Assembly: GCA_020064725.1 (NCBI GenBank)
Contig: JAGTWJ010000003.1
Location: 806,001-870,000 of the forward strand
DNA from: Drechslerella dactyloides
Lineage: Eukaryota > Ascomycota > Orbiliomycetes > Orbiliales > Orbiliaceae
Reading direction: 5' to 3'
DNA length: 64,000 bases
A program made the position numbers and the translations under genes. Every line of letters starts with the position of its first letter. The stretch's first letter is position 1. Under the pieces are notes generated by a model that was not told the DNA's origin, did not search any database, and saw only the letters and a program-made list of their open reading frames with translations. This document shows, one piece after another, positions 23,565-34,740 of this stretch.

Positions 23565-24624
23565 TTACTTTTTCGCCTTGACGAGCCGGCCCTGCGTAAA
23601 GGTGATCAGCTCATTCCCATGGTAGCCCTCCGCCGGTTTCAGGTCCTTGATGTCCCAGTCGCCCGCGCCGTACAGGTACGCCTCCGTCGGTCGCTGCACG
23701 TTGCAGCCGGCCATCAGGAAGGGCCAGAACGTATTCACGCAGTCTGCACCTCGTCAGCTTTACTCTTGCTATACGGTATACGGAGGTACCGGTGCGCTCA
23801 TGGTCACCCACCTTGCATAAAGACGCCGAAGCCGCCCTTCGCCTTGACGTGCTCGTAGACGAGCATCTGCCCACCTGGCGCGAGGATCTTGTACAGCTGT
23901 GCGATCGTCTCCTTGGGCCGCGGCACGCTGCAGAGAACTTTACACGCGACGATGCTGTCGACTGAGTTTTCCTCAATGCCGTACGTTTTCAGCGTCGCCG
24001 TGTCCTCGACGCCCGTGCCGACGACGGTGTAGATGTCCGAGAGGCCGGCGTCCGCTACGGCGGTCTTGAGGAGCGGGTGGAAGTTCTTGTTGGGCTCGAT
24101 GCCGAAGATCTTGGTGCATTTGGACTTGTCGAAGTGGCAGACCGTGTGGCCTGTTCCCGGGCTGTTGTGATAGCACTGTCAGCTTCTATCTTCTCTTATA
24201 TAGGGGACTGCAGTTGGAGTGGTGCGTACCCGAGGTCGAGGACGACGCCGTAGGCTTGCGAGATGGTCTGGTTGCTCAACTTGACGTCGTCGCCGCTCGG
24301 TTTTCCTAAATTATATCCCACGTCAGCTATCGTAGGGTTATAACCAGTGGATTGTCAATATACGCACCCAGCAGCTTCCAGACGATGGTAAAGTTGGCCT
24401 CCGATACCTTTTCCGCGTCGAATACATCCTGGTACCGCCCCTTCCATATCAACCCCAGCACCGCGAACGGTAGAGCTGCATTGTAAGAAAGCCCATCAGT
24501 CAGGTGACCGTTATGCGCGAACGGCAGACGCGAGAGTACGGGACTGACCGGCAACGGCGATAGCTATCAGCATGGAGCCGATAAACATGCTCCGCAAATG
24601 GGCGACCAGCGGTGACCGCGACAT
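23565..24624 (-). CDS. Class I SAM-dependent methyltransferase, membrane-anchored
   Basis: Five exons on the minus strand (24624-24549, 24475-24368, 24305-24230, 24161-23812, 23743-23565) give 262 residues. An N-terminal hydrophobic stretch (MFIGSMLIAIAVA, then FAVLGLIW) could anchor it to a membrane. The SAM-binding core follows: VVLDLGPGTGHTV (motif I), FGIEPNKNFHPLL (motif II, acidic residue for the ribose) and DSIVACKVLCSVPRP. LAPGGQMLVYEHVKAKGG is the usual late strand. The layout resembles METTL7/TMT1-like enzymes and their uncharacterised fungal relatives, often linked to lipid droplets or ER and small thiol substrates; the substrate here is not predictable. All exon junctions are in frame. 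It is convergent with LSM5. Confidence 0.85.
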
Positions 24625-26550
24625 TCTGTTCAACCGACGGGCGTGCGTCCTGTACGATCGATCGATAGAGAAGGGAGGTTGCTTTTGCTGGTAAAAAGTA
24701 CAGCTGTAATCAGACCGATCGAACCGCGGGGTACGTATCGAGAGAACGCGGGGGAGTAGTTTTTTTTTTTTAAAAAAAGGAGCGGTATTAAATATAAAGA
24801 GTGCCCCGCGAGGATTTATCAGCCGGGCGGGCAGCAATCGGTCGATTCCGTCGTGGGGACCACCGTGACGGGGCCGTGTGTTTTGCCGGATGGAGAGAAA
24901 CGTCAGGACGGATGCATGTGCAGCTGCATGGCTCTCGCCTGTTCCGGGCGCCCGTCCCTGCAGGTCGACGCCGAATCCTTGTCCGCTGTCTCGACTGGGT
25001 TTTGGTTGTCGGGCAAACACCCCCACTGTCGATGTCCCATACTCCTCATCATACTACTAATCATGCATACTGTAACTTGTTAACTCCCTATTTGCATCCT
25101 CTTGCGATACATCGATTGGTGTTTTAATTTTAAATAGGCGTATCATCGGCATTGCCAACCGAATTACTATGCTGCGTTCTTTCGTTGGTATATCATTCGG
25201 TTTTATTGCTTACCGTAGATATATATATATAGCTACCTAGCTACAGCGACGTACGTGCACCTTGAGGACTCGACGAGCAATCGATCCATAAATCACAGCT
25301 GGGCCTGAATATATTCCACTTTCACCTTGACTTAATTTCGACATTTATGTCCCCGATTTCTGATAACTCTTCAGATCATTCGTATGAATCTATATTATAA
25401 GGGTAGTGTAATTCATAACCACGGCATTCCGTTAACTACCGTAGAATGCTGCAAGCTTGTACAAGTGCAGCGGTCGTGATTTTATACAGTATTTTTTCGG
25501 GTTTACTTCGGGAACCTACACGATGCGAGTCCTTCCTCGCTCTGTGCATCCGTAAACATCGATCCACTACATCGTTTTTTGTTCTAAAATGCCCAGGCCA
25601 GATAGAACTAGCTACTACCTTCGTTACGCTTTAGCTTATAAAGGTGAGATATAGTATTGTGTCTCGCAGGTTGGAAGCTTCTGGTTAACGACTCGATAAA
25701 TAGATATCATGTTACCTGTTTCAAGTTGTCCCATTTCGAGGAGCCTCGAAGATCGACTTCTGGAGCTGTCTGACAAACTCAACGGTCTATATATCATTTC
25801 ACTATACCTTGTGTCGTGAATAACTGGACTTTCCTCGATTATGGATATTTCCGGCTTTGCATTTGCAGTTCTAAGATGCGAATGAACGAAATATGAATAG
25901 GTGCCTGAGCATTATGGATTATATTTATAGCGAACGGGCCGGCTGAGAGTTCCTACTTAGTGGTCTAGAAGTCTGCTTGCACCTGTTGAGATTGATTGGG
26001 ATCAAACGCCAGTATGGCGTACGAAAGTGGTCGAAAGTATTTTGGGCATTTTACACATACATGTGTTCTCTGCATCTTCACCGAGACTTCTTCGCGTCTT
26101 CTTCGCATTTTCTTTGCAGAGAAACCGCCAGAGAGCACTTGGTTCAGACCAGTTATCGATATCGCGGCGTGTTGTTCGCGTGGTGGCCGATGCGACGAAA
26201 ACGGCAGGTTTGCGGGCGACAAACGCCAAGCTTTACATGCAACGTTTCTTGGCCGCCGACTGCGTTGCGCACAAAACTTCGACGGGAAGAAAAAAAAGTT
26301 GGCCTGCGAAATTGGGAATAGTCCCTCCAACAGCTGCAGCTGCAACTATCAACCACGACAGACGACAGACGACAGACGACGCCCCCCATCGGCTGCCCGC
26401 CTCCACGTAACCCCGACTATATACCACCTCCTACCCCCTCGACGCGCCTTCGTCGCCATCGTCGCCGCTACTCCATCCCCGACGCGGTCGTCCGACAGCC
26501 GATTGATCAGTACACATCGCATCACACACACACACCCCACCTTGCCCAGC
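24625..26550. promoter_or_regulatory. Long divergent intergenic region, methyltransferase / eIF3m
   Basis: This 1.9-kb gap lies between divergent starts. A T-run plus A-run lies near 24760-24778. A GACAGAC repeat is at 26356-26378, and a CACACA run just before the eIF3m start. Several overlapping frames around 25.97-26.43 kb on both strands look like composition artefacts of the eIF3m 5' leader. Confidence 0.5.
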
Positions 26551-28046
26551 ATGGCGTCCACGGTCAACACCCTCCTCGTCGAGGGGTCCTTTGACGACCA
26601 GGTCCTCGAGCTGGCGGAGTACTTCGATACGCTGAAGGGCGGTGACCCGACGCTCCTGCCCGAGCTGACGCCGTTGCTCGAGAAGGGCGAGAAGGAGGAC
26701 GTGATGGAGAAGCTTGTCGAGGCCAGCTCGGTCTTATCGCAAGCTCCGGAGAAAGGTGTCTAGCCCTCCCCTTGTCACCCATATACCTTTATATACACGC
26801 ATATACATGACGTATATACATGTACTATGGCGATAGGGTGGGGTAGTTGCTAACATTGATATGATATTTCCAGAATACATCCCCGCGTACAACCTGCTCG
26901 TCCACCTGATACGGACGTCCCCGCTGCTGCCCTCCCTCCTCGACACCGTCACCGCCAACCTCTCCGTCCCGCTCAAAAACTCGAACAACGGCGCCGTCCT
27001 CTCGCTTGCCATCCTGACCACAATCTTCAACGTGCTGTCCCCGGAATCCTCGCTGCGCTCCGAGGTATTCCGCAGCATCGTCAAGATCGTTGAGGAAAAC
27101 AACCTGTACGAGACGCTGAAGCCGCAGCTGAAGAGTCTGGACCGCTGGCTGCTGGAATGGGACTCCGGTGTAGAGGATACGCGGGACGTGCTAGTCCTTC
27201 TGGCCAACGTTGCCGAGAAGGCGGGCGACAAGTGAGTTTGCTTTGTCTCCATTATGCCTACATGGTACGGCGCTGACGTCGATTACATAGTCAATTCTAC
27301 GATTTTCTCGTGCAGGCGCTCCAGCGGTTCCCCGTCGACGAGGCGGACGAGGACGAGGCGCGCGAGCTCGCGATCAGAGCCGTCAAGGCTGCGATCACGC
27401 TGCCGCACCACATGGAGTTCAGCGACCTGACGACGCTGGAGCCCGTCAAGGCGCTGTCGGCAACGGACCCGGAGTTCTACTCCTTCTTCGAGATATTCGC
27501 CGGCGGCGAATTTCAGGACCTCGAGGAGTTCAAGGAGGAGCACGACGGCTGGCTCGAAGAGAACGGTACCTCCACCCCATTTTCTCCTCTAGCGTATTAC
27601 CTTATATGAATCAATGACTAACAATGTTCGCAGGCATCGACGACGATGTGGCGATGCGCAAGATGCGCCTGCTGACGCTGACTAGCCTCGCCGCGAGCGC
27701 GGAAGACCGCTCGCTCCCGTACTCCCGCATCGCAGCCGGCCTTCACATCCCCGCGGAGGAAGTCGAGCTCTGGGTCATCGACGTCATCCGCGCGGGACTC
27801 GTCGAGGGCAAACTCTCCCAGCTGAGCCAGATGTTCCTGATCCACCGCGTCGCGTACCGCAATTTCGGCAAGAACGAGTGGATCGAGGTCGGCCAGCGGC
27901 TGGAGAGCTGGAAGGAGAGCCTGCGGGGCATATTGGAGGTGATTTCGACGGCGAGGCGGCAGGTTGAGAATCAGACGGAGAAGGAGAAGACGGCGGCGGA
28001 GAGGCTACTGCAGCAGTCTGGTGATGGCGTGCTGGGCGAGGCGTGA
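26551..28046 (+). CDS. eIF3m: Translation initiation factor eIF3 subunit M
   Basis: Four exons (26551-26755, 26874-27231, 27291-27565, 27634-28046) encode 416 residues. The start (TVNTLLVEGSFDDQVLELAEY) matches fungal eIF3m. The C-terminal half is a PCI domain: helical repeats, then the winged-helix part with LPYSRIAAGLHIPAEEVELWVIDVI and GLVEGKLSQLSQMFLIHR, and a final charged helix. eIF3m is a subunit of the eIF3 scaffold that loads the 43S pre-initiation complex onto mRNA in the cytoplasm. It resembles COP9 signalosome CSN7 because both have PCI domains; the N-terminal match and the length favour eIF3m. Introns are 58-118 nt and every junction completes a codon. Confidence 0.93.
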
Positions 28047-28438
28047 TTAATTTACTTCTCTTTTTTGTGCGTGCGTGCGTGCATGCGCTGTATTGCATTG
28101 CATTGCATTGCATTTGTAGCTAGCTGTTGCTTGTGATGTCAGGATTGCGGGCACGGGTATATACAAAAGTTACTCCAGTAGTCTTGTAATACCGTTCTAA
28201 TAGATTTCACCGTCCTAAGTCTGGCCTCTAGACTAGTATGAACGCTGCATCTTGGATATATATAACGTGGCGCGGCAGTTTTGGTGCAAGTTGCAAGCTA
28301 GCGAGGAGCTCGAAATTCTGCGCATCAAGCTCATTTTTTCTGCGACGACAAAAGAAAACCTCGGCCGCATCCCACCTCATCTCCCCACAATCCACCACCC
28401 CACTACACAATCTCAGGTCCACCATCCCGTCCACAACC
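28047..28438. other. Intergenic eIF3m / TRM112
   Basis: A GCATT microsatellite (four to five units at about 28092-28112) and a GTGC/GTGC run lie just after eIF3m. The rest is the TRM112 promoter and 5' leader. Confidence 0.55.
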
Positions 28439-28992
28439 ATGAAGCTCCTAACAGGTACACCCCCTCCACCATCTTCTTTTAATCGTGCGCCACTCAACAC
28501 CGCTAACACTCTCCAGCAAACTTCCTCTCCTGCGCAGTCAAGACCTGCAAATCCTCACCGGCCTCCTTCCCACTCCACTTCCGCAACGCAACCCTCGCGT
28601 CGACAAGCGTCCCCTACAACCCGCTGTTGCTAACAAACCTGCTCCCGCGCCTCGACTGGCCCGCCCTCGTCACGAGCAGCAAAGAACTCGGCTTCACCCT
28701 CCCGGACTCCAAACCTTCCTTCCCACAACTATCACGTGGTGACGACGGGGCGGTCAATGTTGGAACGTTGAAAGAGGAAGAGGAGACGGCGCTGAGGACG
28801 CTGCACCGCGTGTTGATGGAGACGGAGGTCGTGGAGGGAAAGATGGTGTGTGGCAGCTGCGGGTTCGAGTACGGTATTCACCAGAGCGTTGGGAATTTCC
28901 TGCTGCCGAGTCATTTGGGTGTGTATTTTGCATGTTGTCGTTTTCCCGGGTTTGGGTATGGGTGATGCTAATCATGGATCGGTGTAGTATGA
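28439..28992 (+). CDS. TRM112: TRM112, activator subunit of methyltransferases
   Basis: Three exons (28439-28454, 28517-28918, 28988-28992) give 140 residues. The last exon carries only five bases: the end of a Val codon and the TGA, restoring the family's usual C-terminus NFLLPSHLV. MKLLTANFLSCAVKTC at the start and VVEGKMVCGSCGFEY near the end are family hallmarks, with cysteines that bind zinc. Trm112 partners Trm9, Trm11, Mtq2 and Bud23, activating methylation of tRNA, eRF1 and 18S rRNA. If the last intron is not removed, translation runs about 13 codons further. The central region (VPYNPLLLTNLLPRLDW) also fits. Confidence 0.95.
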
Positions 28993-29877
28993 ATGCGATG
29001 CGCACGTTCCGACTATCTATCTATCTACCAACCTACATACATGCGAGTTCTCAGATCAGGTCCACCCATCTACACCGCTGGAATGGTTGACGATAGAGGC
29101 GAGGATGGCGATATCACATCGACCGGCGAAGTATTGGACTCAACGCGGGTTGAGACGGTTTATATATCATTATATCACGCGGCGTTCAGAGGAGCCAGTT
29201 GTCATATTGTCATAAATGGATAAAAGTTGCTGCTGCCATATAATATACATTTACAATATATATCCCCAAAAGCAGGTCCTCGGTCTTTGCAGACACCGAT
29301 AGAGGGAGAAGAGTGTCCAGCCCGAGAGAAACTTCAATAAACGCAAGATAGAATCCAACCGTTCAGTGTGAACCGATGAGGAGACTGCTTGGATATATTT
29401 GATAGATATAAGACGTACCCGACTCCAACTATCGTACAACCGCATATCGACGCCACCAAACCCCGCAACAAGAGGAACTGATCAATACGCAGCTCACCCT
29501 TACGACGGAAGAACGAGATATAAAAACGACAAGAACATTAAAAAAAGTCCGTCCAGTCACGCCTGTATATATTACAAAGCCCGCCAGAAAACAAACTATA
29601 GAACCAACAGCCATGCACGCTCGATGCGATGGAAGAGAAAAATACAAAGCGGAAGAGAGAAGAGTAAAAAGAGCAATCGTTGATCGTTGGACATGTTTGT
29701 CTCATAGCCACAGTCGACCGCAATATCGACGGCTGGTCTTTTTTTTCTTATTCTTTTTGTTTCTTGGTGAAATTGTGAAATTCATGAATAATAGTAATCG
29801 TCGTCGCGGATTAAAACCGACGACTTACCGTCGAGGCAAAATATGAATGACGGCACGAATGGAGAGATGGGGCTAGA
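28993..29877. other. Intergenic between convergent TRM112 and securin
   Basis: No gene is recognised. A CTAT/CTAC simple repeat lies near 29013-29040 and a T-rich tract near 29738-29765. The rest is probably 3' flanking sequence of both genes. Confidence 0.55.
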
Positions 29878-31163
29878 TTAGAAATCCAGAGGGATCTGAT
29901 AAACCTCGTCCTCCTCCTCGTCCATGCGGAACAGCTCGCGCATCTTCCGCTCGATATCCTCCTTCTCGGATACCTTTTTCTCGCTCTCGCGAAGCGCTCG
30001 CTCCTCCAGTTCCTCAAAGTCGATATCCTGGATGCCGCATTCGCCGGAGTCAATCTTGCGCTTCGCCTCGCGGATCTCGTCGCGGTAGATGGGGCCGAGC
30101 TTGCGGCCGACGGCATTGTGGTAGTCGCCGTACTTGCTGATCGGTGGGACCAGACCGGTTGCCGGCCGCGGGCGGGGCACGTTTGTCGCGGACGGCTTCC
30201 GGACGTGCGCGGTCAGCGGTAGCTTCCTGACGGTGCCAGTGCTGGTGGCGCTGCGGGCGGACTGGGCGGATGCCGGGCGGGGAGGGGCGCGCTTCGCAAG
30301 ACTGGACTTTGTGGCGCCGGTGTATGTTGACGTCGGGACGGTGGCGCGCTTGACCTCCCTCGATGCCCTGACGGTGGGGTGCTTGTTGAAGTCTTCGTCG
30401 AGGATTTCGTTCCAGTATTCTTGCCCCTGTTCCGTTCCGCGGCGCATTTCGTCAACCATGGCCTCGACGCGGCGGAGCAGGTCTTGCTCGTCCTTCTCCT
30501 CGTCGACTTGCGTGAGTTTCTGGAACTGCTGGCGGCGCTTGGCGTCGTGCTGCGGGGTTGAGTTTGCGTCGCGGAAGAGCGTCTGCTTGATTATGCCGAC
30601 GTCGATGCGGACGTAGTCGTCCGGGTCGTCCGGGAGCGGGGTCGGGGCGGGCGGGATGTATTCGATTTCGGGGAATTCGTCGTCGTCGACGGCGATGGGC
30701 TTGGCGGGGGTGATGGAGAGGCGGGTGTGGCGGCGGGCGCGGGTGGTTTGCTTGGTGGAGGAGGGCGGGGCGGCCTTGTTGGGCTTGGTGGTCTGCTGGA
30801 GGGGGTCGTTGAAGGTGATGGTGTGCTTGGCCTTGACGTTCGTGTCCTTGCCGCCGAGGGGGACCCGTGACTTGGGGGCTGCGAGAAGCGTCAGCTGAGT
30901 TTATGCGTGCTGCATCTAGGACTTTAGATAGAAAACTCACCGACGGGCGTCATGAAGGCGTCGGCGTGGGCTTTGAAGGCGGACTTGCCGCCACCCATGG
31001 CCATCATTGCGCCGGCGCCGTTCTCATCGCGCAGGACGACCTTTTTGCCGGCGAAGGGCGTCTTGGAGGGGCCCTGGCCGGGCGTCTTTGGGAACTGGGT
31101 CTTGCCGTTCTGGGCGCCGGCGTGGAGGACGCGGTTCTCCTGGTCGCGGGCGGAGAGGAGCAT
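29878..31163 (-). CDS. Securin (Cut2/Pds1-like) separase inhibitor
   Basis: Two exons (31163-30941, 30878-29878) encode 407 residues, largely disordered and charged. Near the N-terminus, VVLRDENGAG and SRVPLGGKDTN resemble the APC/C degron and the conserved LGGK-TN motif of fission yeast Cut2. The first contains DEN rather than a perfect KEN box; RVPL fits an RxxL destruction box. FPEIEYIPPAP, followed by an acidic stretch, matches the separase-binding block of Cut2 (EYMPPP). The C-terminal third is a long charged helix (EERALRESEKKVSEKEDIERKMREL). Securin holds separase inactive until anaphase, when the APC/C destroys it. Fungal securins diverge fast, so the call rests on these short motifs. 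Confidence 0.72.
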
Positions 31164-32277
31164 CTTGGCTGCGTGTGCGTGTGTGTGTGTGTATTCGTGA
31201 CGTCGTGGCAGAGTTCTATTCTATTTCGTGGAGACTGGCGAGATGGCGATTGCAAGAATCGGGCGAGGCGGGAGTACTTATACGGGGGGTCGTTAGATTG
31301 GGGAGTGCAGGGGGGAATGCGAGTTTGAGAGCTGTAAACAGCGACAAGGGTGCACTGACGGGCTGCCAAACAAGCTCAATCAGCGTGGGAGCTGTGAGGA
31401 TATATATATATAACTGTGGACGTGGATCGCAGAGCGTCAGCCAGCTGCGGTGTCCATGAGCAGCAGTTCTTTGATCAGGCACTCGCAGCAGGACGGCGCT
31501 GTCGGATCGCGAGAATTGTCGTGGGAGGGTGGAAAAGTGGTGATGTCTGGCGGTGGAGGTTGCCTTTGTTGTGGGGGGCCCGGGCGTAAACAGGCGGCGT
31601 TCCATCGGCCGGGCAACGCCATTGAGAGGGTGGATGCTGAGTCAGCAACGCGGCCAATCAGACGCCGCCGCAGAAAACGGCCCCAAACGGGCGTCCCTCA
31701 CACCAGCCAATGAGACGCCCCGCCGCTGAGTGGGCTCTCTCCAGCTATTAGCTGCTAGCGGCCTGCAGGTAGCCCCTCTTTGGCTGGGTTGCATGCGGTC
31801 AGAATCGAGTTGCCCGGAAAATAGGCCACCTCCTCCTCTTCCCTGACCCGCCGTGATCATTTCGTTCTCGCACGTACGTTAGCTTCTTACGCCTCGTCTC
31901 CGCTGCCTCCTGACCGTTTACGTGTCCCGCCGCCAGCTTCTGGTAAGTGCGTCTTTGTATTTAAAGTACCGGTGCTCAGCCTGCGTCTGTCCGGTGAGCT
32001 GGTCAGCTACCGTCTCATCCATCCGTCGAGAGCAAGCTTGTGTGCGTGTGGTCGCTTCTTCCCCTCCTTTATCTCGACATCAAATCGATTCCTAGCTCGC
32101 CTGCTGCTAGCATAAAACCCGTCCGCTGCCCCACGACGACCTATCTCCCAGACGGACAGACAGACAGACAAAGCATCCAGACACGAGCAATCACTGACAT
32201 TGCTTTCTACAGCTCATCTACCACCTCCTCGTCTGAATATCTACCCCATATAGCAGCATAACTCTCATCCCAGCAAA
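31164..32277. promoter_or_regulatory. Bidirectional promoter, securin / tropomyosin
   Basis: This 1.1-kb gap lies between divergent starts. It has a GT microsatellite (31172-31192) beside the securin start and a CAGA repeat (about 32152-32170) in the tropomyosin leader. No separate gene is supported. Confidence 0.55.
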
Positions 32278-32996
32278 ATGGATCGCATCAAGGAGGTATG
32301 GCCATCTCGAACCTCCTTCTCGCCCACTCATCGATACATCAGCTGACGTGCTTTTGATGCAGAGGCTCAACACCCTCCAGGCCAAGGTCGACCAAGTCAC
32401 GGCGGAGAACGAAGAACTGCAGGCCAAGATCAAGAAGCTCGAGCAGGAGAACCTGACCAAGGAGCAGGAGATCACCTCCCTCACCCACAAGAACGGCCTG
32501 CTCGAAGCCGACGTCGAGAAGCTCGAGCGAGACCTCGGCGACAGCAAAAAGCAGGCCCTAGAAGGTGCGAACAATGCCACCACCAGCGATAACCTCACCC
32601 GGAAGAACCAGATCCTCGAGGAGGAGAACGAGTCGCTCGAGAAGAACGTCAGGGAGTTGATGGAGAAGTACGTATAGTGCATTTACTACCGTCCAGATCA
32701 TACTAATTTCATGCTTTACCACCAACCAACCCCCCCCTGGCGCGTCTGGATAAATACAGCCAGCACACAGGTACCCCGCCCCCTCTTCACGCAAACGGCT
32801 TGCTAATTCGAGATTGATGATGCTTACGTCCAGGCTGCGCCTCACCGACGTCAAGGCCGAACACCACGAACGCAAAGTCTCCACCTTGGAGCAGACCGTC
32901 GCCCAGTCCGAGTCCAAGTACGAGGAGCTGGAGACCAAGTACAAGAAGGCCCAGGAGGAACTCGAGCAGTTCGCCAGGGACCTGGACAACATTTAA
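32278..32996 (+). CDS. Tropomyosin
   Basis: Three exons (32278-32295, 32363-32667, 32834-32996) give exactly 161 residues, the length of fission yeast Cdc8 and yeast Tpm2. MDRIKERLNTLQAKVDQ is the conserved start. The whole protein is one uninterrupted coiled coil with a heptad pattern (LQAKIKKLEQENLTKEQEI) and ends in the typical EELEQFARDLDNI. Tropomyosin polymerises head to tail along actin filaments and stabilises cables and rings for polar growth and septation. The second intron is long (166 nt). The exon-like run CCAGCACACAG inside it has an AG before and a GT after, but including it would break the frame. Confidence 0.95.
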
Positions 32997-33655
32997 GAGA
33001 CGGCGGCGGAAGGATCGATGCGTCCCGTCGTGGTCGCCCGGTTCCGCCCCGCTGGTGGCAACGAACACGAGAGCGGGAGCGAGAGTGCGGTGGTACTAGA
33101 ATATATTTTACATCCGAGGGCCTGGCTTTTCTGTGCATATATGCGACTTTTTTGTCTTCCGGCTCCGGAGGGGAGGGAGGTTTTGCTACCGGCTGGCGGT
33201 GCTGTTGAGAGACGCAGCTGTAGACTTGGCATAAATTGTAGCTTCGATTCTCGTTGTTATAACTTTTTCCCGTTTTCCTTCCCATCGTGGACTTTTTTTA
33301 AACTCCCTTTCTACATAATTACCGTGCTCGATCGATCGGCCAATTGACACGTTTTTTCAAAGTCTACTATGATAGGCTGGGTGTTTCGTAGACATATCAT
33401 CCCGCGGATGCAGTTGCCTGTGTGGTATTGTAGCGGGTGCCTTGGCCTTATATCACGTCCGCATGCACGACGATGACGCGGCCTGCAATCGACGCATCAA
33501 ATATCTACGCCATAGTCCAGATACGCAAAAACATACGCATATAACGCGCAGGTGGCCATCGCGGCTGCATCGATAAAGCCCATGCTATAGTATAGATCTA
33601 TCTACCCATCTATCAAGCATGCCTGCTCTACACACATTCCCAACTACACACCACA
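32997..33655. other. Intergenic between convergent tropomyosin and PRE1
   Basis: This is the 3' flanking sequence of both genes. No coding frame or RNA gene is seen. Confidence 0.6.
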
Positions 33656-34365
33656 TCAATCGAACCCTTCGATCTCCCGCACGCCGTCCTTATCAACAAT
33701 CTTGACCCGCAGCCCCTTGAAGTCGATGGGCATCCGCCTCCGCAGCTCCTCATGGCAATCCCGCATCAGCCCCGTGACTTCCTCAACGCTCATCCCCTTC
33801 TTATAATGCGCGTCCAGAATACTCAGACAATAGTACTGCGCGTACCCGTGCGCGGCGTAGGGGATCTCGGCGGCGGACGCCAGGTAATCGAGCCAGTAAA
33901 GCATGGGCGTCTCGGTTTTGGGCTCGTACCCGCCGATTAGCATGTTTACCGTGTAAGGGTGGCGGGAGCGGAGGCTGCTGGCGAGCTCCGAGCGGACGAA
34001 AGAAGCGACGGAGGCGACGGGCAGGTCGGAGGAGTGGCGCATGGTGTAGAGTTGCGTGTTCGCCTGGATGAATTCGGCGAATTGGATGGTGTCGCCGGAT
34101 TCGCCGGAGAAGGCGAGGAGGGTGTGGTCGTTTAGGGTGCGGGTTTTGTCGTCGGTTGCTTTCATGACGGTGATGCCGTGGAGGAAGGCTTTTGAGGTGC
34201 CGATTAGGACGAAGTCCTTGCCGCGGATGCCGAGGAGGACGTCCCTGCCGTGTTGTGCGTGTGTTAGCTGGTGCTGTGACTTTGCTTGATATGGTGGATT
34301 GTGTGATGTGGGGGTGTAGATAGGTGATAGATAGAAGCTTGGGAGGGGAGGGGAGGGACGAACAT
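33656..34365 (-). CDS. PRE1: 20S proteasome beta-4 subunit (PRE1), split start codon
   Basis: The body of the protein is one exon, 34244-33656, starting |G GAC GTC CTC CTC (DVLLGIRGKDF). The family begins MDVLLGIR, so the initiating ATG must be completed by splicing. AT at 34365-34364, followed by a GTTCGT donor, a CTAAC branch site and a GGCAG acceptor, does this exactly. The result is 196 residues (yeast Pre1, 198). Family motifs run throughout: FAEFIQANTQLY, VNMLIGGYEPKTETP and MPIDFKGLRVKIVDKDG. Beta-4 is a non-catalytic subunit of the 20S core beta ring, and it correctly lacks the catalytic Thr1. The frame stays open upstream to 34636, but that sequence is not conserved and overlaps the promoter shared with RRP9. 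Confidence 0.9.
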
Positions 34366-34740
34366 GGTGGTGTAGGTATTGAGTGATTGCGGGAGTTGAC
34401 TTCGATAGTGCAGTAGGCGGGTTGAAGCTCCAGATCGGCCGTCTGATACGTGACGCGATGGACGGATGGACGGTCGTGAGTGGTGATGGTGGATGAAGCT
34501 CGAGGCGTCGTCTGTCGTGGGCGTACGCAAGCAAGCAAGCAACGGCACCAAGCTCGCTGTGCTTGAGGTCGTGTTGGACACCGCCACAGCTTGCTACCCA
34601 CCCATGTGGCGGGGCTGCTGTGGCTGGTGCGTCCATGCAAGCGTGCGGCTTAAACGAAAAAATTCAAGATGGATGGCGCCTCTGAATTCACCTTCGGCAC
34701 TCTCGTTCGTCCGTTCTTTCCATCGTCGACCCCTCCGCCA
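34366..34740. promoter_or_regulatory. Bidirectional promoter, PRE1 / RRP9
   Basis: The start codons of two divergent genes are 375 bp apart. An in-frame ATG for RRP9 also lies at 34669 and would add 24 residues. The PRE1 5' leader, up to its split start codon, lies here. Confidence 0.5.

Noticed and set aside
25965..26430. Several long frames on both strands before eIF3m
   Set aside because: They overlap in many phases, with no conserved motif. The sequence is eIF3m leader or promoter DNA.
32668..32833. Possible micro-exon CCAGCACACAG in the tropomyosin intron
   Set aside because: It has AG before and GT after, but inclusion shifts the frame. Direct joining of exons 2 and 3 gives the usual 161 residues.
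33656..34636. A 326-codon minus-strand frame fused to the proteasome subunit
   Set aside because: Only 34244-33656 matches the beta-4 family. The upstream part is not conserved, crosses a likely intron and overlaps the shared promoter.
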